DNA of 64,000 nt from Photobacterium sp. DA100 (GTDB lineage: Bacteria; Pseudomonadota; Gammaproteobacteria; Enterobacterales; Vibrionaceae), in assembly GCF_029223585.1 (NCBI RefSeq), contig NZ_CP119423.1, forward strand, positions 248,001-312,000, written 5' to 3'. This document shows, piece after piece, positions 29,903-42,767 of this stretch. Positions within the stretch are counted from its first letter, which is position 1; the number at the start of each line of letters is the position of its first letter. Position numbers and translations under genes: made by a program. Below the pieces are notes generated by a model, which worked only from the letters and a program-made list of their open reading frames with translations, made no database searches and was not told the DNA's origin.

Positions 29903-31045
29903 TCAGCGTCTCAGCCCCTGTTGAATGGCCTCGACGGCTTGTATCGCACGGTGCTCCCAGCTTTCATTTGCTACGGCTCTATAGGCTTGTCGCGAATAGC
30001 TCTGTCTTTGCCGTGGTGTCCACTGGATGTAGTGGTCGATAGCGGCCAGCCACTCATCGGTGCTGGTGGCGGTGGTGATGACGGAATGGTAAGGGAGCGT
30101 TGCGGGATAGCGGCTACTGATCACCGGGCAGCCCGCGGCTAGATATTCTCTGAGTTTTAACGGATTACATGCCTGAATTTGCTCATTGTCAACAAAGGGC
30201 AGGATAGCCATGGTCCAGTGTTGCAGGTAGCGCGCTAGCTGGTGGTGGGGCTTGGCGGGCAATAAGATGATATTTCCTTGCTGGCGCAATGTTTCGATAT
30301 CACCATCTTGGCGGCCGATGAAGTAAAAATTGAAATTGGGCCGGGCCTTGGCAAGCTTGAGCAGCAAGGGCTGATCCAGCCAGGTGTTGAGACTGCCATA
30401 GAACCCGATACTGGGCCGGGACAGGTCGATATCATCAGGACAATCGGTAGGTTTTGCAAAATGCGACAAATGTACCCCGTGCGGTAGCAGAACGGTTTTG
30501 CTGGCGGGAAATCTTTCTTGAAGGGTGGTGCTACAGGCAAAAATGAGATCAGCCCGAGCCACCAAGCGCTGTTCGGCCCTGGTGGCCTGTTGGTGATCGA
30601 CGCCAGCCAGAGCGGAAAAATCATCGCCACAGTAATACACGACTAAATCGCCGTCGCAGATATCGAGGTAATCAACCGCGCTGGGTAGCGCCGCCCAAAC
30701 TATCCGCTGGGATTGCTTTGCATTGAGTTGCCGCCTGAGTTGCCGTTTGAGTAACTGCCTGTTGAGGTGCCTGAGCAACGTGGATTGTGCCATTGGCCAT
30801 ACCATCGGCTTGGTGATGGTTGCCGGCTCCAAGGCCGTTAGGCTTGGTACGCTTGCTTTAGGGCACGGCCTGGCGGCGCAGATTTTTTCCCATACCCGCT
30901 TGAGATCCCGGCGGGTCAGTGTCGGTTGGCGTAAGCCGATGGAGTTGATCCAATGGACCGGATATTTTTCCCCGATTGCCTGCAATATGTGTTGGCTGCT
31001 GGAGGGGTGACGCCCCCAATCCTCGCCGAAAACCAGAAATTCCAT
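29903..31045 (-). CDS. sypN: SypN-like glycosyltransferase
   Basis: 380 residues with a GT-B type layout. The N terminus VFGEDWGRHPSSSQH resembles enzymes that start with a Gly-rich acceptor loop. The C-terminal half includes PSIGFYGSLNTWLDQPLL and the donor-site segment ACNPLKLREYLAAGCPVIS. One base separates it from sypM. It is the last gene of the first transcription unit; 103 bases with a sigma-54-like site follow. Confidence 0.82.
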   Translation of the reverse strand: MEFLVFGEDWGRHPSSSQHILQAIGEKYPVHWINSIGLRQPTLTRRDLKRVWEKICAARPCPKASVPSLTALEPATITKPMVWPMAQSTLLRHLNRQLLKRQLRRQLNAKQSQRIVWAALPSAVDYLDICDGDLVVYYCGDDFSALAGVDHQQATRAEQRLVARADLIFACSTTLQERFPASKTVLLPHGVHLSHFAKPTDCPDDIDLSRPSIGFYGSLNTWLDQPLLLKLAKARPNFNFYFIGRQDGDIETLRQQGNIILLPAKPHHQLARYLQHWTMAILPFVDNEQIQACNPLKLREYLAAGCPVISSRYPATLPYHSVITTATSTDEWLAAIDHYIQWTPRQRQSYSRQAYRAVANESWEHRAIQAVEAIQQGLRR

Positions 31046-31046
31046 C

Positions 31047-31742
31047 TCAGTACTCCAGCGGCTTGATCACTCTAGCCGGGTTTCCTCCGGCGAGCACGCC
31101 GGGGGGGATGTCTTTTGTCACTACACTGCCTGCGGCAATTACGCTTCCTTCACCAATGGTAACGCCAGCCATCACCATGACGCCGGTGCCAAGCCAGGCA
31201 TTGCGGCACAGATGAATATCACCTACCTGGCCCTCGGTGTCCGGTTGGCCAGCGGCCCGGGCGATAGGATCGATAGGGTGGCCGGGAAAACCGGCGAGAA
31301 AGACTTGGCTGGCAAGCCTGACATTGTCGTCAATACGAATGGTACGCCCCACCGCAAGGGTGTTCTGCCAGCCGATATCGACATTGTTCCCCACGATAAG
31401 CCGGGGTTTTTGTTGCCCCCATGCCCGTCCGCAGTAGGTTGCGATACCGGAGAGGCGGCATTGTTCGCCGATTTGAATATCCAGCGGGCCAAGGACTTGC
31501 GGCATACCACAAGCAAGGTGGAGTTGGCGTGGCCGGTTGGCGAGACGGGAGATAAACATGGGTGTGAAATAGCCTTTTTGCAAAATGCAATGCAGGCTTT
31601 GCTTAACAGCGAGATGCAACTGGTACATGCAGCGGTGCACAACCGGAATGCAAGGAAAGTAGCTTCCGCGTAACTGACGGAGCCAGTTTTTAAGGAGCGC
31701 AAGGTGGCTAGGTGCCAGATGGGCCTTGACGAACGCGCGCAT
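31047..31742 (-). CDS. sypM: SypM-like hexapeptide-repeat acetyltransferase
   Basis: 231 residues. The C-terminal two thirds form a left-handed beta-helix of the WcaF/LbH type, ending in GVTIGEGSVIAAGSVVTKD and GNPARVIKPLEY. The likely role is O-acetylation of the polymer using acetyl-CoA. Its 5' end overlaps the sypL 3' end by 35 bases. Confidence 0.85.
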   Translation of the reverse strand: MRAFVKAHLAPSHLALLKNWLRQLRGSYFPCIPVVHRCMYQLHLAVKQSLHCILQKGYFTPMFISRLANRPRQLHLACGMPQVLGPLDIQIGEQCRLSGIATYCGRAWGQQKPRLIVGNNVDIGWQNTLAVGRTIRIDDNVRLASQVFLAGFPGHPIDPIARAAGQPDTEGQVGDIHLCRNAWLGTGVMVMAGVTIGEGSVIAAGSVVTKDIPPGVLAGGNPARVIKPLEY

Positions 31743-33057
31743 GGTTAGCCTCCTGATTAAGGGTTAGCCGATCTAAAGCCAGTAACAGGCCGATCAATAT
31801 ATACAGCGGCCAGGTGGTACCCTGGGTGAGGAAAGTGCCGCCGACACAGAATGACAAGGTGCCAAGCCACAGCCCCTGGGCCAGTGGTTTCATTTCATGA
31901 TCCTCAAGCCGTTTGAGAAGCTGGTAGCTGACACGCAGGGCCCCGATAAGCATAAGCAGGAATAATACCAGCCCGACAAAACCTGTTTCCGATAGGATCT
32001 GGAGCCAGGTGCTGTGTACCGCATGGTTTTTGCCATCCCAGTGCGGCGAATAGAAGTAGTAGTTATAGAAGAAGTTGTTGAGCCCGACGCCGGTGAAGGG
32101 GTTGCTGATAGCCATGTTGAGGGCCGCCTGCCAAGCGTAGATACGGCCCATTGCCGACTCATCGATGCCAGCTTCGGCAGCGCCGCCTGAGCTACGATCG
32201 CTGATCCCCGCTAGTAGCACCAAGGTCAGTAGTCCGATCCCGCTGATAACGGTAGGCAGCACAATCGAGCGGCTTCTCATCAGGGCCATCGCAAAGACGA
32301 CACTGGCTATCCCCAATAAACCGCCGCGGCTTTGGGTCGCCAGGACGCTCATGATCATGGTGAGCAGTACCAGTATCGACAAAGCCCGTTGCCACTTCGG
32401 GCCGTGGAAGCTGTACGCCATGGCAAATGAAACCGGGAACTGCAGCACCAAGGCCAGATCATTGGGATCGCCGAGCATTGAGCCGATATCCCTACTGATA
32501 GTGACCCGAGTGCCTTCCACCAAGCCGATGCCATTGGCTTTGTTGAAGAGGGCCAAACCACCAATCAGCAATCCGCTGAGCAATAGCAGGTAAGGAATGA
32601 TTTTGAGCTGTGCCAGCCGCTGCGGTAGCCAGCTGATAGCGAAGACCATGATCACTATTTTGATGAAATTGCCATTGAGGCTGGCGAAGGCTTCGCCCCG
32701 ATTGGTCGCAAATACGCAGGAGACCAGTACCCAGCCGCTAAACAGTAAAATCAGGGTCTGTAAGCGATGCCAGCAGATCGTCTCTCTCTGCGACCAGAGC
32801 TGCCAGCCCAGCCCTGCCAGGCTGGCCAAGGCTAACAGCTGGGGGATCTTCAGTGGCATCAGCACTGGGAAGGCTTCATGGATCCTGAAATAGGAGAAGA
32901 TGATAAAGCCGACACAAACCAGAAAGGCTTGGCTGATGACAAAAGGCAAAACGAATAACAGGCTAACGACTAACACCAAGTTGCCGTGAGACATCCAGGT
33001 CAGACAAATCAGGCAACAGCTGGTCAGGGCGAGGAGCCATTGGTTTGGTCGCGTCAT
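31708..33057 (-). CDS. sypL: SypL-like O-antigen polymerase/ligase (Wzy/WaaL family)
   Basis: 449 residues, polytopic, about 11 or 12 hydrophobic segments. The large periplasmic loop carries the family signature around GVGLNNFFYNYY and HSTWLQILSETGFVGLVLF. It would polymerise the flipped repeat units in the periplasm. The ATG shares its A with the TAA of sypK. Confidence 0.88.
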   Translation of the reverse strand: MTRPNQWLLALTSCCLICLTWMSHGNLVLVVSLLFVLPFVISQAFLVCVGFIIFSYFRIHEAFPVLMPLKIPQLLALASLAGLGWQLWSQRETICWHRLQTLILLFSGWVLVSCVFATNRGEAFASLNGNFIKIVIMVFAISWLPQRLAQLKIIPYLLLLSGLLIGGLALFNKANGIGLVEGTRVTISRDIGSMLGDPNDLALVLQFPVSFAMAYSFHGPKWQRALSILVLLTMIMSVLATQSRGGLLGIASVVFAMALMRSRSIVLPTVISGIGLLTLVLLAGISDRSSGGAAEAGIDESAMGRIYAWQAALNMAISNPFTGVGLNNFFYNYYFYSPHWDGKNHAVHSTWLQILSETGFVGLVLFLLMLIGALRVSYQLLKRLEDHEMKPLAQGLWLGTLSFCVGGTFLTQGTTWPLYILIGLLLALDRLTLNQEANHARVRQGPSGT

Positions 33058-34445
33058 TAGCCGCTCCCCAAGCCTTTGTTAAGCCCTGACGGCTCTCTTT
33101 TTTTGGTTATTTGCTTGCCAAGCCATGGCCAGCTGACTTGGATGGCCAGTAATAGCAGGCAGAGCGCCTCATACATGATAGATAATTGAAAGTGACTGAA
33201 CAGTAGCATGGCCACAAGAGCATAACTGGCACCCAATCGATAGAGCGGGTAGGGCAGGCGAAGGTAGTGTTGGCTCCAGCCAAAAAAGAGGCCGGCCCGC
33301 AACAGCTGCAAAGCGATACTCGCCCAGATAAAGGCATAAAGGCCGAAATTGGGCAGGATGAATAACAGCAGTAGTACCGCACAGCTGGCGCTGATCACGC
33401 CTATCATCATGATGCTTTTGCCGTCTTTCTGGAAATAGCAGCCGATATTGAGCAATGTGCTGGCATGTTTGAACATGATAGCAATGCCCAGTAGGGGCAG
33501 TATGTTGGCGCTGGCATGAAATTCGGGCGGAAGCCATATCAGCAGGAAGCGAGAGCCGATGGTGATGATCCCCGCGGCAACTAGGCTACTTAGCTGGCAG
33601 CCAAGGACGCTGATCGTGGCGGCGTGTTGGCGATCGGCTTGAGTGCGCAGTAGACCAAAGCGCTTGGGAAACCACCACAGCCCGAATGGTTCGAGCAACA
33701 AGCTGGCAGCGATTGCCCACTGGATAGCGATGGCATAGGGGGCAAGGGAGGCCAGCCCCAGCGTTTGTGCTATTGCCCAGCGTTCAGCTCCGAGCACCAT
33801 GAAGTTAAGCACTCCCGACAGGGTAATTGCCCAGCCATATTTGAGTAGCAACGAGTTATTGCCCAGCTTGGGGGAGGGAAAGCTTTTGGCTAATACGATG
33901 ACTTGCACTATCTGGGCAACCAAGCCCGCAGCCATGATCCCCTCGATGCCGTAATGGGGAGCAAGGAGGACAATCCCTACTCCTTGGGTCAGTGCAAACA
34001 CAACCTGGGCGGCAACAAAATGTGTTGCTTGGTTGCGGATCCGCAAAATGGCCAAGGGCACGCAGCAAAGTGTATTGAGAAACAGGGTAACGAGCAGGCA
34101 GCGGAGGGCAAACTCGGCAGGCATGCCGGGCAAGATCTGCTGTATTTGAGGTACCGCCAATTGGCCGATAATAGTTAGCCCGCCGGCAATTGTGAGTATG
34201 AGCCCAAACGCCGAGCTGAAAATGGTCATTGGCTCTTGTTGTTCATGGGCAAAGCGGTAGATAGCATCGCTGATCCCAAATGACATCGCCAGTGTCAGTA
34301 AGCAGCTCAGGGTGACTAGCACATCCAAGCGACCAAACTGTTCCGGTCCCAGCCATTGGGTGACAAAGGGCTGTAGTCCCAAAGCGATGAGCTTGCTGCT
34401 GATCAACCCAACGGCGTACACCGCCATCGTCATGGAGACGGTCAT
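33057..34445 (-). CDS. sypK: SypK-like repeat-unit flippase (Wzx family)
   Basis: 462 residues with 12 or more hydrophobic segments and the polysaccharide-synthesis flippase pattern (GPEQFGRLDVLVTLSCL near the N terminus). It would move the lipid-linked repeat unit across the inner membrane. It overlaps sypJ by four bases. Confidence 0.85.
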   Translation of the reverse strand: MTVSMTMAVYAVGLISSKLIALGLQPFVTQWLGPEQFGRLDVLVTLSCLLTLAMSFGISDAIYRFAHEQQEPMTIFSSAFGLILTIAGGLTIIGQLAVPQIQQILPGMPAEFALRCLLVTLFLNTLCCVPLAILRIRNQATHFVAAQVVFALTQGVGIVLLAPHYGIEGIMAAGLVAQIVQVIVLAKSFPSPKLGNNSLLLKYGWAITLSGVLNFMVLGAERWAIAQTLGLASLAPYAIAIQWAIAASLLLEPFGLWWFPKRFGLLRTQADRQHAATISVLGCQLSSLVAAGIITIGSRFLLIWLPPEFHASANILPLLGIAIMFKHASTLLNIGCYFQKDGKSIMMIGVISASCAVLLLLFILPNFGLYAFIWASIALQLLRAGLFFGWSQHYLRLPYPLYRLGASYALVAMLLFSHFQLSIMYEALCLLLLAIQVSWPWLGKQITKKREPSGLNKGLGSG

Positions 34446-35581
34446 GAAACTTCCACTTGGGCAGAGAGCTTTTGGGCCTGCGTTCGAGCAGTAAATTGAT
34501 CCATGACCCGTTTAAACGCCTTTTCCCTGATCGGAGCGAGTGCCGAGGCGGGCTGGTGGCGGAGATATGCCATGGCGTCGGCCAGTGCGCGGTGATCATT
34601 CATGGGAACCTGAAGGCCATATTGTTTTTCGAGGATTTCATCGCAACCTGCCAGATCCGTTGTAATAACGGGTAGCCCCAGGGCCATCGCTTCTTTGATG
34701 ACAAGCGGGCCGGTGTCTTTATCGCCATTGGGCGCAACAGTAAACGGGGCAACCAAGGCTTTATAGTCACTGGCGTGCTGGCGGTACCAGGTGGCTTCTT
34801 TGCGGCCCAGAAAGTGGATCTGTGCGCTAAGCCCCAGTTGTCGGGCTTGCTGCTGTAAGTGAGATAGCAGGGGGCCATCACCAACAATGTCCAAATTCGT
34901 GTCTGGTGGCAGCCGGTGCAGTGCATTAAGCAGTGTGTCCAGCCCTTTCTTGGCCACCAATCGACCGACAAATAGAAAGTCTTTATCGGGTTGCCAGTAG
35001 GGATTGAGCGGAGGGTACTGGGCTGAATCAATACCGCAGGGAATATGCAAAACTGGACGTTCAGTTGCAGCCTGCAGCTCAATTTGCATCTCTTTGGTGA
35101 CCGCGCAGATAAAATCGGCAGCTTGCAGCTTGCTATCAATGTCCTGCGGTGTGGCATAGATATCAGCGCCATGGCCGACAAATGAGACGGGAATATTGAG
35201 TAATTTGGCCGCGACAATAGCGGTTGCCGTGCTGTGCCAGGCAAAGTGGGCGTGAAGGTGTTCGCATTGGTCTCTCTTGGCCAAGTAAGCCAGCTGCAGT
35301 CCTTGTCTTAGTAGTGACAAGTATGTAAACCCTTTTTGCTGTCTGAGAAATGTGTGGCAGCGATGAATGTTCCACAGCCCTTCAAATGGGTAGGTTGGTG
35401 CTGTGGATAGGTAGCGGCAATGTTGCTTGAGCTCGTCGTCCGCAGGCTGGAAATGCTGTCCTGGACTGAAGGCATAGGTCTGGACTGGATGCCCCAGTGC
35501 TTTCATTGCCCTGATCTCAACACCAACAAAGGTTTCGGATAACGTTGGGAATACCGGTATCACATAACCAATCTTCTTCAT
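34442..35581 (-). CDS. sypJ: SypJ-like glycosyltransferase, family 4
   Basis: 379 residues of the WcaL/AmsK-like GT-B group. Visible motifs are PTLSETFVGVEIRAMK at the N terminus, HAHFAW, FVGHGADIY, FVGRLVAKKGLDTLL and a donor site ending GPLVIKEAMALGLPVI. It is the first gene of the minus-strand cluster, behind GAGGATTGAGC. Assignment to SypJ rests on its position directly before the flippase. Confidence 0.8.
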   Translation of the reverse strand: MKKIGYVIPVFPTLSETFVGVEIRAMKALGHPVQTYAFSPGQHFQPADDELKQHCRYLSTAPTYPFEGLWNIHRCHTFLRQQKGFTYLSLLRQGLQLAYLAKRDQCEHLHAHFAWHSTATAIVAAKLLNIPVSFVGHGADIYATPQDIDSKLQAADFICAVTKEMQIELQAATERPVLHIPCGIDSAQYPPLNPYWQPDKDFLFVGRLVAKKGLDTLLNALHRLPPDTNLDIVGDGPLLSHLQQQARQLGLSAQIHFLGRKEATWYRQHASDYKALVAPFTVAPNGDKDTGPLVIKEAMALGLPVITTDLAGCDEILEKQYGLQVPMNDHRALADAMAYLRHQPASALAPIREKAFKRVMDQFTARTQAQKLSAQVEVS

Positions 35582-35675
35582 TGCTCAATCCTCGCGGTGT
35601 CTTTGCCCGAGCTAGAGGTGGCTGCTTGAGCACTATCTCTTGGGCTTCCAGGCAAGTGGTCTCCTTAATCACATA

Positions 35676-35691
35676 TCCAATATTGATGCCA
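35676..35691 (-). promoter_or_regulatory. Possible sigma-54 promoter of the sypJ-N unit
   Basis: TGGCAT-CAATA-TTGGA on the minus strand has the GG and the 10-bp spacing, but the -12 GC is GG. It would leave a leader of about 85 bases. It faces away from a better match on the plus strand, and the two share the inverted repeat GCCAAT-ACGC-ATTGGC (35689-35704). Confidence 0.3.
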
Positions 35692-35699
35692 ATACGCAT

Positions 35700-35715
35700 T
35701 GGCGTGTCGATTGCA
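35700..35715 (+). promoter_or_regulatory. Candidate sigma-54 promoter of the divergent glycosyltransferase gene
   Basis: TGGCGT-GTCGA-TTGCA has GG and GC ten bases apart and an intact -12 box. Transcription would begin near 35726 and the ribosome-binding site AGAGG lies at 35738-35742. Confidence 0.5.
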
Positions 35716-35750
35716 TTGACTAGCGAGGAAAATTGACAGAGGTGTATCGG

Positions 35751-36665
35751 ATGAGCTCAGAAGCAGAAGTGAGTGTTGTTATTCCTAATTATAATTGTTT
35801 GCCGACGCTACCACGTGCCATCGAAAGCATCAGGATGCAAGGAATGCCGGTTGAGATCATTGTTGTGGACGATGGTTCAACCGATGGCTCACGTGAGTGG
35901 TTGGCTAGGCAAGTGGACATCACATTGTTGTTGACAGAACGGGCGGGGGTGTCGCAAGCAAGAAACGTTGGGGTTTCGCATTGCTCCAATGAGTTAATTG
36001 CTTTTCTTGATGCTGATGACTATTGGTTGGAAAACAAGTTACCCCAGCAACTATCGTTGCATCGACATTTCCCGGAGCTGGTATGTAGTTTTACCGATTA
36101 CATGCATGTGAGCGAGGCAGGGCGGCCTATTATCAGCTGTTTTGAATATTGGCCGCGCTTTAGGAAGCAAATAGGCAATAATCCAGTCGTGGTTTTGACG
36201 TCGCTCACCCCATTACTCTATGCCGAGAACGTGGTCGGTACCAGTACCGTCATCGTAAGAAAGCAAACCCTACTAGAGGTTGGGGGGTTCGATCCTCACT
36301 TGAAATCGGCTTCTGATTGGGATTTGTGGTTGAAAGTAGCAGAGCAAGGTGTCGTTGGGGTTCTTAATGCTAATTTTTGTCATTACATTTCAGATAGAGC
36401 TGATGCAATAAGTCGTGATCACAACAAGCGGCTCGAAGCGATGAAGCGTATCCTTGACCGGCACCGTCCTAAAGTTAGCAAACACCCAGCGGATCTGCTG
36501 GCGGGGTATTTGCGCTGGGTGACAGGGAAGGCGGAATATAATCGGTTGAAGAAAGCCTATTGCTATTCGGCCTGCCAGGAGATCATGGTGCTGTGTTTCC
36601 AGCCGAGTAAAAGAAGAGTGAAAGCCGCAGGTCGGGATATATTGAGTGTTTTGACGCTAAAATGA
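35751..36665 (+). CDS. Family 2 glycosyltransferase, divergent from the cluster
   Basis: 304 residues, GT-A fold: VSVVIPNYNCLPTLPRAI, VDDGSTDGSREWL, and the DxD region LIAFLDADDYW, followed by a loop containing SASDWDLWLKVAEQG. A longer frame begins at a TTG (35733), but ATG 35751 with AGAGG nine bases ahead is preferred. It probably supplies another sugar-adding step for the syp-like polymer; a SypI role is possible. Its base composition is lower in GC than the minus-strand genes. Confidence 0.88.
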   Translation: MSSEAEVSVVIPNYNCLPTLPRAIESIRMQGMPVEIIVVDDGSTDGSREWLARQVDITLLLTERAGVSQARNVGVSHCSNELIAFLDADDYWLENKLPQQLSLHRHFPELVCSFTDYMHVSEAGRPIISCFEYWPRFRKQIGNNPVVVLTSLTPLLYAENVVGTSTVIVRKQTLLEVGGFDPHLKSASDWDLWLKVAEQGVVGVLNANFCHYISDRADAISRDHNKRLEAMKRILDRHRPKVSKHPADLLAGYLRWVTGKAEYNRLKKAYCYSACQEIMVLCFQPSKRRVKAAGRDILSVLTLK

Positions 36666-36694
36666 ACCGGTTTGGATTGCCTGGTTTGTTTTTT
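36665..36694 (+). terminator. Weak terminator after the GT2 gene
   Basis: AACCGG pairs with CCTGGTT (one bulged T), followed by a T-rich run, directly at the stop codon. Confidence 0.45.
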
Positions 36695-36726
36695 GCTCGG
36701 TCGGCGTTTTTTTTTGGTTTTTATGC

Positions 36727-36754
36727 TTGCCAATAATAAATCTCTCCCTATAAT
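36727..36754 (+). promoter_or_regulatory. rrn promoter P1
   Basis: TTGCCA (36727-36732) and TATAAT (36749-36754) are 16 bp apart, preceded by a T-rich tract that could act as an UP element. The GC-rich stretch after the -10 (GCCGC) is typical of stringently controlled rRNA promoters. Confidence 0.8.
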
Positions 36755-36843
36755 GCCGCATCACCGACACGGAGAACGGTGCTGAAAAGCCCACTGCGTA
36801 GCGGAAGGGAGTTCACTCTTAAAAATAAATTTTCAAAAAGTGT

Positions 36844-36871
36844 TTGACACTGAGAATTGATTGGATAGAAT
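36844..36871 (+). promoter_or_regulatory. rrn promoter P2
   Basis: A perfect TTGACA (36844-36849) and TAGAAT (36866-36871), 16 bp apart, follow an AT-rich block (36820-36840). A GC-rich discriminator (GGCTGCCC) follows. It lies about 250 bases before the mature 16S 5' end. Confidence 0.8.
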
Positions 36872-36929
36872 GGCTGCCCTGTTCAACGAGAGATTGTTTC
36901 GATAATCACTAATAAGACGTTGAATATAT

Positions 36930-36941
36930 TGTTCTTTAACA
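36930..36941 (+). promoter_or_regulatory. boxA antitermination site in the rrn leader
   Basis: TGTTCTTTAACA resembles boxA (TGCTCTTTA), bound by NusB-NusE (S10). The rest of the leader to 37122 contains only processing hairpins, such as TTCACTTTTTAAAGTGAA near 37065. Confidence 0.8.
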
Positions 36942-37122
36942 ATTTGACCATGCAATCTGTGTGGGCACTCGTGAAATGATAGTCAAAAAGAATTATCAAT
37001 GAAACTGAGTGACCAAATCGAATCGCAAGATTCGGCACAGTCAATTCTTACTTACTTTTTGTCTTCACTTTTTAAAGTGAAATAAATTGGAAGTAATAAC
37101 AGTATTCATTGAGCCAAAACTT

Positions 37123-38674
<1,552 letters not shown>

Positions 38675-38743
38675 ACGATATGACTGCGTTTTACGCAGTG
38701 TCCACACAGATTGCTTGGTTAATAGTAAAAGACATACGGTATC

Positions 38744-38820
<77 letters not shown>

Positions 38821-38863
38821 CTTCTTCTCCCAGAGGATGTGGTGACGGTATCGGTATTTCGAT

Positions 38864-38939
38864 GGGGCTATAGCTCAGCTGGGAGAGCGCCTGCCTTGCA
38901 CGCAGGAGGTCAGCAGTTCGATCCTGCTTAGCTCCACCA
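38864..38939 (+). tRNA. tRNA-Ala (anticodon TGC)
   Basis: A 76-nt cloverleaf beginning GGGGCTATAGCTCAG, anticodon TGC at 38897-38899, CCA encoded. Second spacer tRNA. Confidence 0.97.
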
Positions 38940-38997
38940 CTCTCTAAAAACATTCTTGTGAGTGTGTTTAGAAAGTGGATGTCGAAAGACAAACACA

Positions 38998-39009
38998 TGC
39001 TCTTTAACA
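38998..39009 (+). promoter_or_regulatory. boxA in the 16S-23S spacer
   Basis: TGCTCTTTAACA is an exact boxA core. The remaining spacer to 39195 has hairpins and the 5' strand of the 23S processing stem (GGGGTTGTATGGTTAAG), which pairs with sequence after the 23S 3' end. Confidence 0.85.
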
Positions 39010-39195
39010 ATCTGGAAAGCTGACTAGTAAATTCAATCGATAGATTGATTTATTTTGTTCTTCTTTATGAAGAACGAGTTCTCAAGCAACACACATTCAA
39101 GTGTCTTGTGTAAGAGTCCGGCGAAACACAGTTCATCATACTCAGATGAACAACCTTGGTTGTTGAGCCATACGAAAGACCTCTTGGGGTTGTAT

Positions 39196-42082
<2,887 letters not shown>

Positions 42083-42165
42083 ACAACACCCAAGGGGTTT
42101 TAACGGACTCCATGAGCACTTGAATGTAGTGCGAGAACATCAGCTTTCTAAGATTGTAAGAATTT

Positions 42166-42285
42166 TGCTTGGCGACCATAGCATTATGGACCCACCTGAT
42201 CCCATGCCGAACTCAGCAGTGAAACGTAATAGCGCCGATGGTAGTGTGGGGCCTCCCCATGTGAGAGTAGGACATCGCCAGGCTT
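42166..42285 (+). rRNA. rrf: 5S ribosomal RNA, first copy
   Basis: About 119-120 nt. Helix I is TGCTTGGCG / CGCCAGGC and helix II pairs GCATTATG with CGTAATAGC. It differs from the second copy at about 20 positions (see findings). Confidence 0.96.
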
Positions 42286-42331
42286 TAAATTTTAGAAATT
42301 CGCAAACGCGGGTTTCAACGCAGAATTGCGT

Positions 42332-42407
42332 GCTGGTATAGCTCAGTTGGTAGAGCGCACCCTTGGTAAGGGTGAGGTCCCCAGTTCAAATCTGGGTACT
42401 AGCACCA
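42332..42407 (+). tRNA. tRNA-Thr (anticodon GGT)
   Basis: A 76-nt cloverleaf from GCTGGTATAGCTCAG to AGCACCA; anticodon GGT at 42365-42367. The 5S-tRNA-Thr-5S tail matches the arrangement of E. coli rrnD. Confidence 0.96.
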
Positions 42408-42413
42408 CGATTT

Positions 42414-42533
42414 TGTTCAGCGACAATAGCACAGCGGTACCACCTGATCCCATGCCGAACTCAGAAGTGAAACGTTGTAGCGCCGATGGTAGTGTGGGGC
42501 CTCCCCATGTGAGAGTAGGTCATTGCTGAACAC
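42414..42533 (+). rRNA. rrf: 5S ribosomal RNA, second copy
   Basis: About 119-120 nt. Helix I is TGTTCAGC / GCTGAACA and helix II pairs GCACAGCG with CGTTGTAGC. The central loops are identical to the first copy, but the helices carry different, compensating base pairs. Confidence 0.96.
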
Positions 42534-42540
42534 TTCTTCC

Positions 42541-42567
42541 AAACCCAGCCTAACGGCTGGGTTTTTT
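42541..42567 (+). terminator. rrn operon terminator
   Basis: A 10-bp stem AAACCCAGCC / GGCTGGGTTT with a TAAC loop, continuing into T residues, directly after the second 5S. Confidence 0.95.
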
Positions 42568-42666
42568 CATATCTGGCGCTTGTAAAATAGCACGCCCTCG
42601 TCGTCTCTTGATGAGTTTTCTTCATGCTATAAAGGCTGCTCTTTCATTCTTTTAATCTTCTTTTGC

Positions 42667-42693
42667 TTGCACCTGCGAGTGATCTCTTATAGT
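42667..42693 (+). promoter_or_regulatory. Possible metA promoter
   Basis: TTGCAC (42667-42672) and TATAGT (42688-42693) are 15 bp apart, a little short. The MetJ boxes begin eight bases downstream. Confidence 0.4.
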
Positions 42694-42700
42694 TTTATTT

Positions 42701-42724
42701 AGATATCTGGACGTCTAAACATCT
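42701..42724 (+). promoter_or_regulatory. MetJ operator (three tandem met boxes) before metA
   Basis: AGATATCT, GGACGTCT and AAACATCT lie end to end and match the 8-bp met box AGACGTCT at 6, 7 and 5 positions. Such tandem arrays bind the MetJ repressor with S-adenosylmethionine as co-repressor. Confidence 0.88.
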
Positions 42725-42767
42725 CTGTAGGGGAAATAGACGGGAAAACGTTTAAGGAGAAGCACCA

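Noticed and set aside
42332..42533. Assembly duplication as the explanation for the second 5S
   Set aside because: The two 5S copies differ at about 20 positions, and the tRNA-Thr between them matches a known operon layout, so this is not a collapsed or doubled repeat.
42541..42767. A SAM riboswitch before metA
   Set aside because: The leader is short and shows MetJ operator boxes, not a SAM aptamer core.
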